DNA of 64,000 nt from positions 1 through 64,000 of the forward strand of contig NZ_BOSI01000008.1 of the NCBI RefSeq assembly GCF_018403265.1, in the 5' to 3' direction. Positions 8,248 through 17,485 of this stretch are shown in pieces; positions within the stretch are counted from its first letter, which is position 1, and every line of letters starts with the position of its first letter. The notes beneath the pieces were generated by a model. The model ran no database searches, was not told the origin of the DNA, and saw nothing but the letters and a program-made list of their open reading frames with translations. The stretch comes from Paenibacillus sp. J31TS4. Lineage in GTDB: Bacteria; Bacillota; Bacilli; Paenibacillales; NBRC-103111. The position numbers and the translations under genes are program-made.

Positions 8248-11200
8248 TCAAGGGAGACCGGGGAGCGTAATTGCGACCGTCGTCCCTTTGCCTTCCTCAC
8301 TGGTATAGCGGATCGTTCCTTTATGGGTTTCGATGATTTTGTAGCTGACCATCAGTCCGAGACCGGTCCCTTTGTCCTTGGTCGAATAAAACGGTTCGCC
8401 CAGCCTTGCCAGCTTGCCCGCCGGAATGCCGACGCCGCTGTCCCGGAAGTGAATACGGACCGCCCCGTCTCCCTCTACCTTCACACCGACGTCAACGGTC
8501 CCTCCCTCCGGAATCGCCTCCAAGGCGTTCTTCAGAATGTTAATGAAGACCTGCTTCAATTGATTTTCCACGCACAGCACCTGCGGCACTGCCTCTGCAA
8601 AGTCCGTCCGGATCTCCACGTTGCTTAAGATCGCCTGCGTGTCCAGCAGCATGATGACATCCTGCAGAATCGGCACGATGGGCTTCCTCTGAAAATCGAG
8701 CGCCTGCGGCTTTGCCAGCACCAGCAGCTCGCTGACGATATGCTCGATCCGGTTCAGCTCGCCGTCCATGATCGTCACGTAATTGCTGCTGTTCATGCCC
8801 GACGCGATCAGCTTGGTAAAGCCTTTGAGCGCCGTGAGCGGGTTGCGGATTTCATGTGCGATGCCGGCCGCCAGTTGGCCGACCGCAGACAGCATCTCGG
8901 ATTTGCGCAGCAGCTCCTCGGTCGTCTTTTGAGCGGTGATGTCTTCCGAAACTTTGAGCACCTGCATGGGCTTCCCCTTCGGATCCTGGATCGGCAGGAG
9001 ACGCACCTTTTCCCAAAATACCGTCTCGTCCTTGCGCCGGCTCTCCAGCTCGCCCTCCCAAGGCTGTCCGTGCAGGACGGATAGCCAGACCTCTCCCGGC
9101 GGACGCGTGCTCGTCCCCCATTCATTCAGCCCGCGCAGGCACCGGCCAATTGCTTCCTCGGAGGAATAGCCGGTCACCTTGGTGAACTGCGGGTTGACAT
9201 ATGCGATGCGTCCTTCCAGATCGGCAATCACCATCATGCCAGGACTCTGCTCTACCGCATAGGAGAGCTGAAGCAGCTCCTCGTTGGCCGATTTGAGCTC
9301 GGTGATGTCCACGAACGTAAGCACGATGCCGTCGACTGACTGGTCGGCCTTGCGGTAAGGCTGAATCCGCATGCTGTACCACTTGCCCGTGCGGCTCTGG
9401 ATCTCCCTCTCGATCGGAACGAGAGTGCCGAGCACTTTTTTGGCGTCCCGCACCAGATGGGTGTACTTGAAATTATGGGACAGATGCGAGATGGGCCGGC
9501 CGCGATCCGTCTCCAGCATAGGAATCTCCGCCGTGATCGCGGGAGTGAACCGGCGAATGCAGAGCTGGCGATCGAGAAAGACGGTGCCGATTCGCGTGCT
9601 GACCAAGAAATTCGTCATGTCATTGTTCAGCTCGGTCAATTCCCGGATCTTCTGCTGGTGCTCGCTGTTCACGGCCAGCAGCTCCTCGTTCATGCTCTGC
9701 AGCTCCTCGTTCGCTGTCAGCAGCTCTTCGTTGGTCACCTGGAGCTCCTCATGGGACGCTTCCAGCTCCACGATCGCCTCCTGCAGCCGCTCCTCGGCCT
9801 CCATCAGCTCCCGCTCCAGCCCGGCTACTCTCCGGCTGTCCGCCCCGTCATGCGGCAGGGAAACAGCGGGGGCAAGCGCCGCATTCGCCGTCTCCTCGAA
9901 CAGCACGAGCATCAGACCGGCAAGCGTCCGGTTCTTCGCCGAGAGAGGGCGAACCGTCAGTCGGATCATCTGCCCGGGAGGACGGCCGTTCAGACGGAGC
10001 GACCGGCTGATCGGCCGCGCGTCCCGGCGGGCGGCCTGCAACGCCGTTGCGACCGCGACCGCCAGCTGCGCATCCATCAGCTTGTAGAGGTTCCAGCTGG
10101 GTCTTCCCTTCGCCAGACTCAAGTAGGGTGTGACCTCGCCTGTGAGATGAACGACCTCATTATTCTCGTCCACGACAAGGGCGGGCGGAAACTGTTCCTC
10201 TACAAGCGCCGCGTACAGCTCGTCCGGCTGCCGGCGTTTCTGCAGTGACGCCAGGGAGGGCAGGCTTCCCAGGCGAAAGGGGAGGAGCGGCTCGTCCGCA
10301 GCGGAACCCGCTCCAGAGCCGGCAGTATGCAGCCCGCCCCCTCTCCTCCGGTAGACGCTCCAGCGCCGGTCGACCGGATCGAACATCCGGGTCACCACGC
10401 CCGGGCTCTCGCTCGGACCGAGAACTAGATAGCCGCCTTCGTTCAGCACGCCGGGAAAGAGCTGCAGCACCCGGTCTCGGGTCTCGGCCTGCAGGTAAAT
10501 AAGCATGTTGCGGCAGGTGATCAGATCCATCTGACGGAAGGGAGGATCCTGGATGAGATTATGCGGAGCGAACAAGATGAGGCGCCGAATCTCCTTGGCA
10601 ACCTGATAGCTTCCTGCCTCTCCCTGTATCAGATACTTGTGAAAAAAGGGCTCGGGCACATGCTGGACCGAAGATTCCGAATAACAGCCTCTACTCGCGA
10701 AGTCTATGGCCCCTTTATCGATGTCGGTTGCAAAAATCTTGATGGCGCAGTCGGGGCGATGCTCGTCTCTGTAATGCTTGAGCACCATGGCGACGGAATA
10801 GGCTTCTTCTCCGGTGGAACAGCAGGCGACCCAGACTCGCAGTTCCTTCCTGTCCCCCAGCCGGGCGAACAGCTCGGGGACCGACTCGTTCTGCAGAATA
10901 TGGAATGCTTCGGGATCCCGAAAAAATTGAGTCACGCCGATCAGCAAGTCCCTGCCGAGGGCTTCGGTCTCTTCCCGGTTTCCCTCTATGTAGGCCAAAT
11001 AGTCAGTCAGCTCTCGAAACTCGTTCATCGCCATCCGCCGTTCGAGACGGCGAAGCACCGTATTGCGTTTATAGGAAAAAAAGTCAATGCCGCTCTGTCT
11101 CTTGATTCGTTCAAACAGCTCGCGCAGACCTTGCTCTGTCGCCGCTAGAGATGGCGGCTCCTCGTCTGCGCCGTGAGCACGGCCCAACTGGCAGAGCGTT

Positions 11201-11760
11201 CCGGCGATCTCACGGGGAGGCAGCACGGCATCCACCTTGCCCGTCCACCCCGTATCCGCCGCTGCCCAGTTTCCCCAAGCGAAGACTAACCCGCCTCCCT
11301 CCCGCAGTGACCGGATTCCCAGCGCCCCATCCCCTTCTCCTGCAGACAGCACGACGCCGGCCGCCCGGCTGCCCCGCTCTGCCGCGAGCGACTGAAGAAG
11401 CGTATCCAGCGGCCGAGGGTGGAACCGGACATCCGTAGAAAACGTGCGAAGCAGACCTTTTTCGAAGCGCATCACCTTCCCGGCGGGGACCAAATAGACG
11501 GCATCCGGCAGCACTCTCGTGCCGCTGCGCACTTCGAACACGGGCAGACGGGAAAGACCCGATAGCATATCCACCGTCAGTCTGGCGGACGAGACGGAGG
11601 ACTGAACGAGCACGAATGCCGTTCTGCTGGGGAGAGGAACCGCATCCAGCAAAAGATGAAGCGCTTCCAAATCATCCGCGGAAGCGCCGATGCCGACAAC
11701 GAAATCATGGGGAGACAGACCGTCCCCTTCCATCGGAAACGCTTGCTCTTGCTTGCTCAC
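8248..11760 (-). CDS. CheB-CheR-PAS-PAS histidine kinase fusion
   Basis: A 1170-residue cytosolic signalling protein. Order: CheB methylesterase-like domain (about 18-195), CheR SAM-dependent methyltransferase (about 205-480, with ACCSTGEEAYS), a linker, a long coiled coil rich in EELL/EELQ (about 640-720), two PAS domains (about 725-850 and 855-950), HisKA with phosphoacceptor His in GIAHEIRNPLT, and HATPase with N-box NILKNALEAIP and G-box GTGLGLMVSYK. In the CheB part the nucleophile Ser27 (GIGAS) and Asp144 (EGDGALG) remain, but the catalytic His of the usual QH motif is Ser54 (VQSS) and the Gly-Gly after the nucleophile is Asp-Asp. The esterase is therefore probably inactive. No adjacent response regulator is seen, so the partner is unknown. 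No membrane segment is present. The gene stands alone between hairpins. Confidence 0.9.
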   Translation of the reverse strand: MSKQEQAFPMEGDGLSPHDFVVGIGASADDLEALHLLLDAVPLPSRTAFVLVQSSVSSARLTVDMLSGLSRLPVFEVRSGTRVLPDAVYLVPAGKVMRFEKGLLRTFSTDVRFHPRPLDTLLQSLAAERGSRAAGVVLSAGEGDGALGIRSLREGGGLVFAWGNWAAADTGWTGKVDAVLPPREIAGTLCQLGRAHGADEEPPSLAATEQGLRELFERIKRQSGIDFFSYKRNTVLRRLERRMAMNEFRELTDYLAYIEGNREETEALGRDLLIGVTQFFRDPEAFHILQNESVPELFARLGDRKELRVWVACCSTGEEAYSVAMVLKHYRDEHRPDCAIKIFATDIDKGAIDFASRGCYSESSVQHVPEPFFHKYLIQGEAGSYQVAKEIRRLILFAPHNLIQDPPFRQMDLITCRNMLIYLQAETRDRVLQLFPGVLNEGGYLVLGPSESPGVVTRMFDPVDRRWSVYRRRGGGLHTAGSGAGSAADEPLLPFRLGSLPSLASLQKRRQPDELYAALVEEQFPPALVVDENNEVVHLTGEVTPYLSLAKGRPSWNLYKLMDAQLAVAVATALQAARRDARPISRSLRLNGRPPGQMIRLTVRPLSAKNRTLAGLMLVLFEETANAALAPAVSLPHDGADSRRVAGLERELMEAEERLQEAIVELEASHEELQVTNEELLTANEELQSMNEELLAVNSEHQQKIRELTELNNDMTNFLVSTRIGTVFLDRQLCIRRFTPAITAEIPMLETDRGRPISHLSHNFKYTHLVRDAKKVLGTLVPIEREIQSRTGKWYSMRIQPYRKADQSVDGIVLTFVDITELKSANEELLQLSYAVEQSPGMMVIADLEGRIAYVNPQFTKVTGYSSEEAIGRCLRGLNEWGTSTRPPGEVWLSVLHGQPWEGELESRRKDETVFWEKVRLLPIQDPKGKPMQVLKVSEDITAQKTTEELLRKSEMLSAVGQLAAGIAHEIRNPLTALKGFTKLIASGMNSSNYVTIMDGELNRIEHIVSELLVLAKPQALDFQRKPIVPILQDVIMLLDTQAILSNVEIRTDFAEAVPQVLCVENQLKQVFINILKNALEAIPEGGTVDVGVKVEGDGAVRIHFRDSGVGIPAGKLARLGEPFYSTKDKGTGLGLMVSYKIIETHKGTIRYTSEEGKGTTVAITLPGLP

Positions 11761-11941
11761 ACTGCTACACCTCTATTCCTAAATGGATGGATTGAGCCGC
11801 CTTCCTTGGGGTAAGAGCCGCAAAAAGTACTAGACAGAGAAATCCGGCCTGCCAGACCTGCGTCCGACAGAGAAGCCGTGGCTGGACCAACCACGGCTAT
11901 TGGAAAAGCCGCCTCCGGCTCAAATCGCTTGTCTGCCGAAG

Positions 11942-12349
11942 CTATCGGGTGAAGGTGGATTGCCCGCTCTTCCTGCGGAACAATTGGACGATCGAGCCGA
12001 CGATAGCCAGCAGCAGCAGCAGAATCGAACCAAGATCATAGAAGCCGTGCGCGAGGAACTGCAGGCTTTCGTCCAAGCCCAGCCAGTGATAGAACACCCC
12101 GTCCCATATCCAGCCGATGATGAGCGAGGCGGCGCATATCGCCATCAGATAAACGAAAATGGCCGGCATGGTGCCCCGGTTCCTTCTCATGCGCAGGGAA
12201 GCCCACAGAGAGAAAATGCCTCCTAACAGGATCACCCAGCTGAAGATCGACATGGTATCGGCATCGCCGTCCGCCTGACCGAAGAAGACGAACGCATCCC
12301 CGACAATCCCGGCCACCATGATCAGTACCCCAATCCATACATACTTCAT
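11942..12349 (-). CDS. Small membrane protein, four predicted helices
   Basis: A 135-residue protein I do not recognise. Hydrophobic segments lie at about residues 3-22, 34-52, 62-83 and 105-126, separated by short charged loops (RMRRNRG near 54-60). The C-terminal tail, RRKSGQSTFTR, is basic and likely cytosolic. A good AAGGAGAG ribosome site precedes the ATG. It is flanked by the kinase fusion and a small soluble gene, with its own short hairpin downstream near 11905-11925, so it looks monocistronic. No catalytic motif is visible. Confidence 0.75.
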   Translation of the reverse strand: MKYVWIGVLIMVAGIVGDAFVFFGQADGDADTMSIFSWVILLGGIFSLWASLRMRRNRGTMPAIFVYLMAICAASLIIGWIWDGVFYHWLGLDESLQFLAHGFYDLGSILLLLLAIVGSIVQLFRRKSGQSTFTR

Positions 12350-12470
12350 CCAGTACTCTCCTTATACGGCAAAATGAATAGTAGCTTACTCTATTAGAAT
12401 AGCGGAAATAGCGATGAAAATATACAAAAAAATCCATTTTGTCGTCTCTATCCTAATCGGAAGCGAAAAC

Positions 12471-12502
12471 AAAAAAAGAATCTTCCGTTTCCGGAAGATT
12501 CC
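12471..12502 (-). terminator. Intrinsic terminator
   Basis: GAATCTTCCG and its complement form a 10-base-pair stem around a short loop, followed by seven Ts on the complement, 20 bases past the stop of the 12520-12900 gene. Confidence 0.9.
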
Positions 12503-12519
12503 TAGTCTATGAGGGTCAA

Positions 12520-12900
12520 CTAGATCCAAGCTTTCAAGTTGACTTGGCGGATGAATTCTTCTTGCGACATACTCTCCTGAACAGCCTCCTGCGCAGGCTC
12601 GAACTCTTCCTCGCCCTTCACAAGCCGGAAGAATAATTCTTCATTCTTGGTGGACAAGGCGAAATCGATCAGCGCTTCCTTCTCGATCCGGTCGGCCTCC
12701 TGCTGCAGCAGCACTTCTTCCAGCTCGATATCGCTGGCCGGAACGTAATAGTGCCTTGCCACCTTGGGGACGCGCACCACGTAATCAAAGATATTGTCAG
12801 CGTTCTTGTCATACGCGATAATGTAGCCGTACTCTCCGAATGGAAGATTCTGTTCCAAACTGTCGGCAATGAAACAAACCTTCTGACCTAGACGAAGCAT
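12520..12900 (-). CDS. Conserved-type small acidic protein of unknown function
   Basis: A 126-residue soluble protein. The first half looks like a small beta barrel (LRLGQKVCFIADSLEQN, GEYGYIIAYDKN, DYVVRVPK, YYVPASDIEL). The second half is an acidic helical tail (EEVLLQQEADRIEKEAL, EEEFEPAQEAVQE). The frame also starts at an ATG six bases earlier (12906), but the GGGGAG ribosome site is well spaced only for the ATG at 12900. I cannot assign a function. It is divergent from the HupE-like gene and ends at a strong terminator. Confidence 0.75.
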   Translation of the reverse strand: MLRLGQKVCFIADSLEQNLPFGEYGYIIAYDKNADNIFDYVVRVPKVARHYYVPASDIELEEVLLQQEADRIEKEALIDFALSTKNEELFFRLVKGEEEFEPAQEAVQESMSQEEFIRQVNLKAWI

Positions 12901-13024
12901 TTCCATTCTCCCCTCTTGCTCTTGCAGGCTTGCAATAAATAAGTAGTTCGATCGTCCCGGTTCTAGGATCTACCAAGAAATCGACTATGGACTCTATGCT
13001 ACTAAAAAACGATCGAGGTGTCCA

Positions 13025-14125
13025 ATGAAACTTTGCAGTATTTCCAAACTTTTCGCAACTTTCTGTTTCGCCTGGATTCCTCTTGTTTTCGTGCTTTTTC
13101 TCCCACACGCCTCCGCGCATCCTCTCAACAACAGCTACTCCCATCTGACGATAGGCGAGAAAGAGGTGGACTATGAGCTCTTCATGCCCGAGATGGCGAT
13201 GCTGGTGTTCGATATGAATCGGGACGGCGCCGTCACCTGGGACGAAGTCGACGCGCAGAGAGCGGAAGAGGAAGCCTACCTGCGCGAGCATCTGACACTG
13301 CTAAACGAAGAGACGCCCATGCGTATGGAGCTCGTGTCGGTGAAGCCCGAAAAAAAGGAATACGCCGGCTTCACCTTTTCCCTACGCTACGTGGCGGAGC
13401 AGCCGGTCAAGGAACTGATGCTCCATTATAATCTTCTGTTCGATGATTTAGACCCCACTCACCTCAGCCAGCTGCTGATCAGCGACAGCGGCAATCTGGA
13501 GCAAGGCATCTTATCGGCCAACAGCCGCACGTTCCACTATGCTTCGGACCGTCCCCACAGCTTTGGAGCTGCCTTCCGGGCGTATTTGCTGCTGGGCATC
13601 GAGCATATTTGGGGAGGAGCCGACCATCTGCTGTTCCTGTTCGCCCTGCTGCTCATCGTCACACGGGTCAAGGACGCGGTTGGGATCGTCACGGCCTTCA
13701 CCGCTGCGCACAGCATCACCTTGTTTCTGGCAGCGACGGACCGCATCAGCTTCGAGCCCAGGTGGATCGAGGCGCTGATCGCCTTATCCATCGGGTACGT
13801 CGCCGTGGAAAATTTGCTCGGCCAGTCCGTGCGCGTGCGGTGGGCCATTACGTTCGGCTTCGGCTTGATTCACGGTCTCGGCTTTGCCGGAGCGCTCGGC
13901 GACATCGGCCTGCCTCCCGCCTACCTGCTCAGCTCTCTTCTGGCGTTCAATCTGGGCGTCGAGGCGGGACAGCTCGTTCTGGTCGCAGCCGCTCTCCCTC
14001 TTCTGCTCCTGCTGAGACGGCAGCGCTGGCACCGCTATTGGCTGCGCGGCGCCTCCTGCCTGGTGCTTGCCGTCAGCCTGTACTGGGTTCTGGACCGTCT
14101 CGGCTGGCTGCCGGGCCTGAGCTGA
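13025..14125 (+). CDS. HupE/UreJ-type membrane protein with EF-hand-like loop
   Basis: A 366-residue protein: signal peptide (about residues 8-31, cut near ASAHPL), an exported domain of about 150 residues, then six or seven membrane helices. The HPLNNSYS start of the mature protein, GIEHIWGGADHLLFL, AAHSITL and GLIHGLGFAGAL, with their conserved His and Asp residues, match the HupE/UreJ_2 family. Relatives are proposed nickel, cobalt or copper carriers. The exported part holds a canonical EF-hand loop, DMNRDGAVTWDE (about residues 62-73), suited to calcium. No urease or hydrogenase genes are nearby, so the metal is not predictable. GAGGTG ribosome site; monocistronic, convergent with the ankyrin gene. 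Confidence 0.85.
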   Translation: MKLCSISKLFATFCFAWIPLVFVLFLPHASAHPLNNSYSHLTIGEKEVDYELFMPEMAMLVFDMNRDGAVTWDEVDAQRAEEEAYLREHLTLLNEETPMRMELVSVKPEKKEYAGFTFSLRYVAEQPVKELMLHYNLLFDDLDPTHLSQLLISDSGNLEQGILSANSRTFHYASDRPHSFGAAFRAYLLLGIEHIWGGADHLLFLFALLLIVTRVKDAVGIVTAFTAAHSITLFLAATDRISFEPRWIEALIALSIGYVAVENLLGQSVRVRWAITFGFGLIHGLGFAGALGDIGLPPAYLLSSLLAFNLGVEAGQLVLVAAALPLLLLLRRQRWHRYWLRGASCLVLAVSLYWVLDRLGWLPGLS

Positions 14126-14178
14126 TGTTGGTCTTTCGCTTTCTGTGCAAGGACAGACCGGCGGTTGGCCGGCAAACG

Positions 14179-14214
14179 AAACAGGCTGCCGGAGTATGCT
14201 CCAGGCAGCCTGTT
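14179..14214. terminator. Hairpin between converging genes
   Basis: Inverted repeat with arms AACAGGCTGCC and GGCAGCCTGTT between the HupE-like and ankyrin genes. On the complement it is followed by a weak T-run (TTTCGTTT), so it best serves the ankyrin gene. Confidence 0.6.
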
Positions 14215-14233
14215 CGCTGTGCCGTCCTATCCG

Positions 14234-14755
14234 TTACAGCTGGCCGCCGTGCCGGCGAAGCATCTCCGCGACGGAATCGTTCCCCCGCTGGACCGCCAGC
14301 GCCAGCGCCGTCTCCCCGCCTCCGCCTCTCGCATTGACCTCCGCTCCCTGCTCGAGCAGCAGCCGGACAATGTCTTCGTTGTCGTCGTGAAAGGCGGCGG
14401 TATGAAGCGGCGTATGGCCGTTGCTGTCCGCAATGCGGGGATCTGCTCCGCGTCGGAGGAGCAGCCGAATGACGTCCAGCTCCCGTTCTCCCGCAATGGC
14501 GGCATGAAGCGCCGTGTTGGAGGGAATATAGGAAATGACCGAATGCGAGAGCGCATTCACTTCAGCCCCCGCATCTAGCACAGCCTGCACGGCCACCGTC
14601 CTTCCGAAATGCGCCGCAAACCCGAGCAGGGTCAGCCCATCGGCGTTCTCTGCGTTCGCCAGAGCGGGATCGGCGGTCAGCATGTCCTTCAGCCGGTCCG
14701 CTTGCCCTTCGCGCGCAGCCTCAAACAATTCGCGCGTCCGTTCCATCGTTTCCAT
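14234..14755 (-). CDS. Ankyrin repeat protein
   Basis: A 173-residue protein made almost wholly of ankyrin repeats. About five units are visible: REGQADRLKDMLTADP, DGLTLLGFAAHFGR, NTALHAAIAGERELDVIRLL, NGHTPLHTAAFHDDNEDIV and GETALALAVQRGNDSVAEML. No signal peptide or catalytic domain is present, so it is a cytosolic protein-binding module. Such stand-alone ankyrin proteins are common in Bacillales and rarely characterised. The start ATG has AGGGAG about ten bases upstream; a second ATG three codons later is possible. Confidence 0.88.
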   Translation of the reverse strand: METMERTRELFEAAREGQADRLKDMLTADPALANAENADGLTLLGFAAHFGRTVAVQAVLDAGAEVNALSHSVISYIPSNTALHAAIAGERELDVIRLLLRRGADPRIADSNGHTPLHTAAFHDDNEDIVRLLLEQGAEVNARGGGGETALALAVQRGNDSVAEMLRRHGGQL

Positions 14756-14830
14756 ATCCCCATGTCTCCCTTCCAGTTAACCTGCATGCTTCTAAGTATA
14801 GCGCCTCCCGGGACGGGCGCTTCTCGAATC

Positions 14831-15715
14831 TCACTTTTTTGAGCGAAGCCGGGACGGACTCGTGCCGAACCGCCTGGCGAATAGACTGCTGAAGGAACCG
14901 GGGCTCTGTAAGCCGACCTCCAGACAGATGGCGGTCACGGTCTTGTCGGTCCGCAGAAGCAGCTTCCTGGCTTCCTGGAGCCGCTTCTCGGTCAGGTACT
15001 GGTGGGGAGACATTCCGAACAGCTCCCTGTAGCTGCGGAGGAAATGATTCGGGGACAGGCACGAAGCGCGCGCCGCATCCGCCAGACGGACGGGCTCGGC
15101 GAAGTATGCCGTCAAATACTCGTGCCCCGCCCGCACTCGCCGGTACAGCTCCTCGCGCGTCGACGCCTTGAGGGCGGATATCCCCTCCATTTCCGATTGC
15201 ACCCGGGAATGGGCGAGGAGCAGTTCCTGCGCCAGCCCGTGCAACGCTTCCTCCAGTCCGAGCGGCTCGAGCCGCCCGCTCCCGTATTCCTGTCTCAGCC
15301 CATTCAAGACGGCTGCCATCCGGACCTCCTGATGATAGGTGCGCTCGACGAATTCCACTTCTCCGGCAGCTGAACGGTCGGGCCGGTCCAATAGCTGTCC
15401 GGCGCTGCAAATTAGGCCCGTGTAGACTTCATCCGCCAAACGGCGCGGAAAGAACAGGCAAAAGGATTCCACCAGCGTCTCCGACTCGATGGAAATAGAA
15501 TAGTCCTGCCCGGCGTTCAGTAGCAAATACGACTCTTCTTCCACCGCATAATGGCCGCGTCCGGTCTCATAGAAGGCGCGTCCGTTCCGAAAGGTCTTGA
15601 TGGAGAGGGCGCCATTTCCTTTCCAATAGTAGCTCCTGCTCCTAGCGTGAAGAATCGGAAAGGGGTCCCCGGAAACGGGCGCCTGCTCCGTCCTATCGTC
15701 CTGTTCCCGCCGCAT
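14831..15715 (-). CDS. AraC family transcriptional regulator
   Basis: A 294-residue regulator. The N-terminal part (about 25-130) is a cupin-like sensor fold, with SYLLLNAGQDYSISIE; the C-terminal 100 residues hold the two AraC helix-turn-helix motifs, LADAARASCLSPNHFLRSYR and ICLEVGLQSPGSFSSLFARR. The ATG at 15733 lies in front of the GGAGGGG ribosome site; the ATG at 15715 is eight bases after it and was chosen (a GTG at 15718 is also possible). It follows the M24 peptidase gene closely, so the two are probably co-transcribed. Effector and targets are unknown. Confidence 0.88.
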   Translation of the reverse strand: MRREQDDRTEQAPVSGDPFPILHARSRSYYWKGNGALSIKTFRNGRAFYETGRGHYAVEEESYLLLNAGQDYSISIESETLVESFCLFFPRRLADEVYTGLICSAGQLLDRPDRSAAGEVEFVERTYHQEVRMAAVLNGLRQEYGSGRLEPLGLEEALHGLAQELLLAHSRVQSEMEGISALKASTREELYRRVRAGHEYLTAYFAEPVRLADAARASCLSPNHFLRSYRELFGMSPHQYLTEKRLQEARKLLLRTDKTVTAICLEVGLQSPGSFSSLFARRFGTSPSRLRSKK

Positions 15716-15742
15716 CACCGCTTCCCCTCCCATCTCCAGCCG

Positions 15743-16930
15743 CTACGGCAGCCGGATCAGTCCTTCTCTCGTCAAAGTCAGCTTCTCGAAGCCGTCCTCC
15801 CGAATCGCATAGCTGTTCTCGATTCCCACGACTCCGAGACCGGGGAACGTGAACTTCGGCTCGACGGCAAGTACCATCCCCGGCTCGAGGGGCTGCCGAA
15901 ACCCTTTGGCCAGCACGGGCCACTCGTCGATCTCGAGTCCGATGCCGTGCCCGATGAACCGCACCTGATCCGCTCCATAGCCCATAAAATGAGCGGAGAG
16001 TCCCTCGTTCACGGCAAGCTCCGTCGCTCTGGCATAGATATCCTCGCAAACGGTTCCCGGCCGCAGCATCGCCTCGCATGCCGCAAGAATTCGTTCAGAT
16101 GCCTCGTAGGCGGCGAAGAGACGCTCGGGGAGCTCCCCGATCACAACGGTCCGTGTCTGGTCGATGACGTATCCGTCGATGCAGCAGCCGATATCGACCA
16201 GGATCGGCTCGTCGCGGGCGATCCGTTTGCGCCCGGCGCCTTGGGGGCTGGCCGCTGTCAGCCCACGGCCGCCTGCGGGCCCGTCAAAATAGGTCGGCAC
16301 CGCCATCTCCGCGCCCGAGCCCACCATGCCCGTGATCAGCTCTTGGTTGTAGCTTCGCATTCGCATCAGTCCGATATGGCCGCGCCGGCGAATCTCCGCC
16401 TCGATCTCGGTCATCCACTCGACATCCGTCAGGCCGGGCTCCAGCCAGGTAAGTGCCTTCTCGAAGGCCTCCTCGGCAACCCGTGCCGCGGCGCGGATCC
16501 GGTCCAGCTCCTCCTCTCCCTTGACCATCCTCTGCTCCCGCAGGAGAGCGGAGCCGTCCTTCCAGACGGCGTCGCCGAACGCTTCCTCCAGCCGCCGGAA
16601 CGTCTGCACCGGAAGTACGTCGAGGTCCGCCGCGAGCACCGGCCGGCCCCCTGGTCCGCTTCTCCCGCGCACAAGCGGAAGAGCCCGCTCTCCGAGCGTG
16701 CGCAAAGAGCCCTGTTCCTCCACACGGGAGCAGGACTCTTCCTTGGCGCGCGCGACGCTGCGGCGCACATAATAGACCGCTTCACCCTCAGCCGGAAGGA
16801 CAAGCAGTCCGTTCTGCATGGAGCCGGTCAAATAATAGATGGATACGTTCTGCGTTACAACCATTCCGTCGATTCCCCGCTCCTTCAAACGTTCCTGGAG
16901 CTTATTCTGACGAATGCTGTATATGCTCAC
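15743..16930 (-). CDS. M24 family Xaa-Pro peptidase
   Basis: A 395-residue creatinase/aminopeptidase P-fold protein. The N-terminal creatinase-N domain covers about 8-130 and the pita-bread catalytic domain about 138-390. The two-metal ligands can be traced: Asp residues in ILVDIGCCIDGYVIDQTRT, His in FIGHGIGLEIDEWP, Glu in AVEPKFTFPG and Glu in GIENSYAI. It likely removes N-terminal residues before proline, or is a related hydrolase, in the cytosol. The GTG start has GGGAGGG upstream. It lies 55 bases after the pilus operon and just before the AraC gene, and may be read from either. Confidence 0.9.
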   Translation of the reverse strand: MSIYSIRQNKLQERLKERGIDGMVVTQNVSIYYLTGSMQNGLLVLPAEGEAVYYVRRSVARAKEESCSRVEEQGSLRTLGERALPLVRGRSGPGGRPVLAADLDVLPVQTFRRLEEAFGDAVWKDGSALLREQRMVKGEEELDRIRAAARVAEEAFEKALTWLEPGLTDVEWMTEIEAEIRRRGHIGLMRMRSYNQELITGMVGSGAEMAVPTYFDGPAGGRGLTAASPQGAGRKRIARDEPILVDIGCCIDGYVIDQTRTVVIGELPERLFAAYEASERILAACEAMLRPGTVCEDIYARATELAVNEGLSAHFMGYGADQVRFIGHGIGLEIDEWPVLAKGFRQPLEPGMVLAVEPKFTFPGLGVVGIENSYAIREDGFEKLTLTREGLIRLP

Positions 16931-16985
16931 CGCTCGTTCCCTCCCATCTTCTGGTTAAGGTCCATTATACACAGAGGGCGCTGGG

Positions 16986-17468
16986 TCAGTACACAAGCTC
17001 GGCGGAACTCTTCACCGTCCACTCGATTGGGCCAAGGACGGAGAAGGTGCGGGGGAACTGGATCCGGGCGATCAGCACGACGCCCGGCCGGGTGAACTCG
17101 GCGGCAAACTCGTATTCCGGGCGGCTGTAGACGTACGGAAAGGAGACTGACTCCCCAATGACTTCGAAGACAAGCAGCTCGACCCGCTCCCGGAGAAAAG
17201 CATTCTCTTCGGGAGCCAGGGAGGCGTCGAGCCGCAGATTTGCCCGGAGGTAACGCTCCGCCGTCTGCCGCGCAGCGGCCGGATCGACAGCCGGGATGCC
17301 CTGCGCCAGCTTGTCCCGGTCCGCCTGCTGCGCCGCCGCATGGGCGGCCCGGTTCATCGCGTGCTTGGCCTCGAATAGCGCGTGCATGGCGATCTCCTCA
17401 TCGGTCTGCAGCGCATGAAGCGAATAGAGGAAGCCCACCAGCAGGAGCATGAGCAGCAGCTTAGGCAA
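16986..17468 (-). CDS. Tad-operon protein with N-terminal helix (pseudopilin-like)
   Basis: A 160-residue protein with one N-terminal membrane helix (about 2-18) followed by a helix rich in Ala (AKHAMNRAAHAAAQQADRDK) and a beta-rich C-terminal domain ending in TVKSSAELVY. The layout is like TadE/TadF pseudopilins, in which the helix packs in the membrane or fibre and the globular part is exported. No typical Gly/Glu processing site is present. The start is TTG behind a strong AAAGGAGGGG site. Last gene of the cpaB-to-here operon, 17 bases after its neighbour. Confidence 0.75.
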   Translation of the reverse strand: MPKLLLMLLLVGFLYSLHALQTDEEIAMHALFEAKHAMNRAAHAAAQQADRDKLAQGIPAVDPAAARQTAERYLRANLRLDASLAPEENAFLRERVELLVFEVIGESVSFPYVYSRPEYEFAAEFTRPGVVLIARIQFPRTFSVLGPIEWTVKSSAELVY

Positions 17469-17485
17469 GTGGGCCCCTCCTTTCT

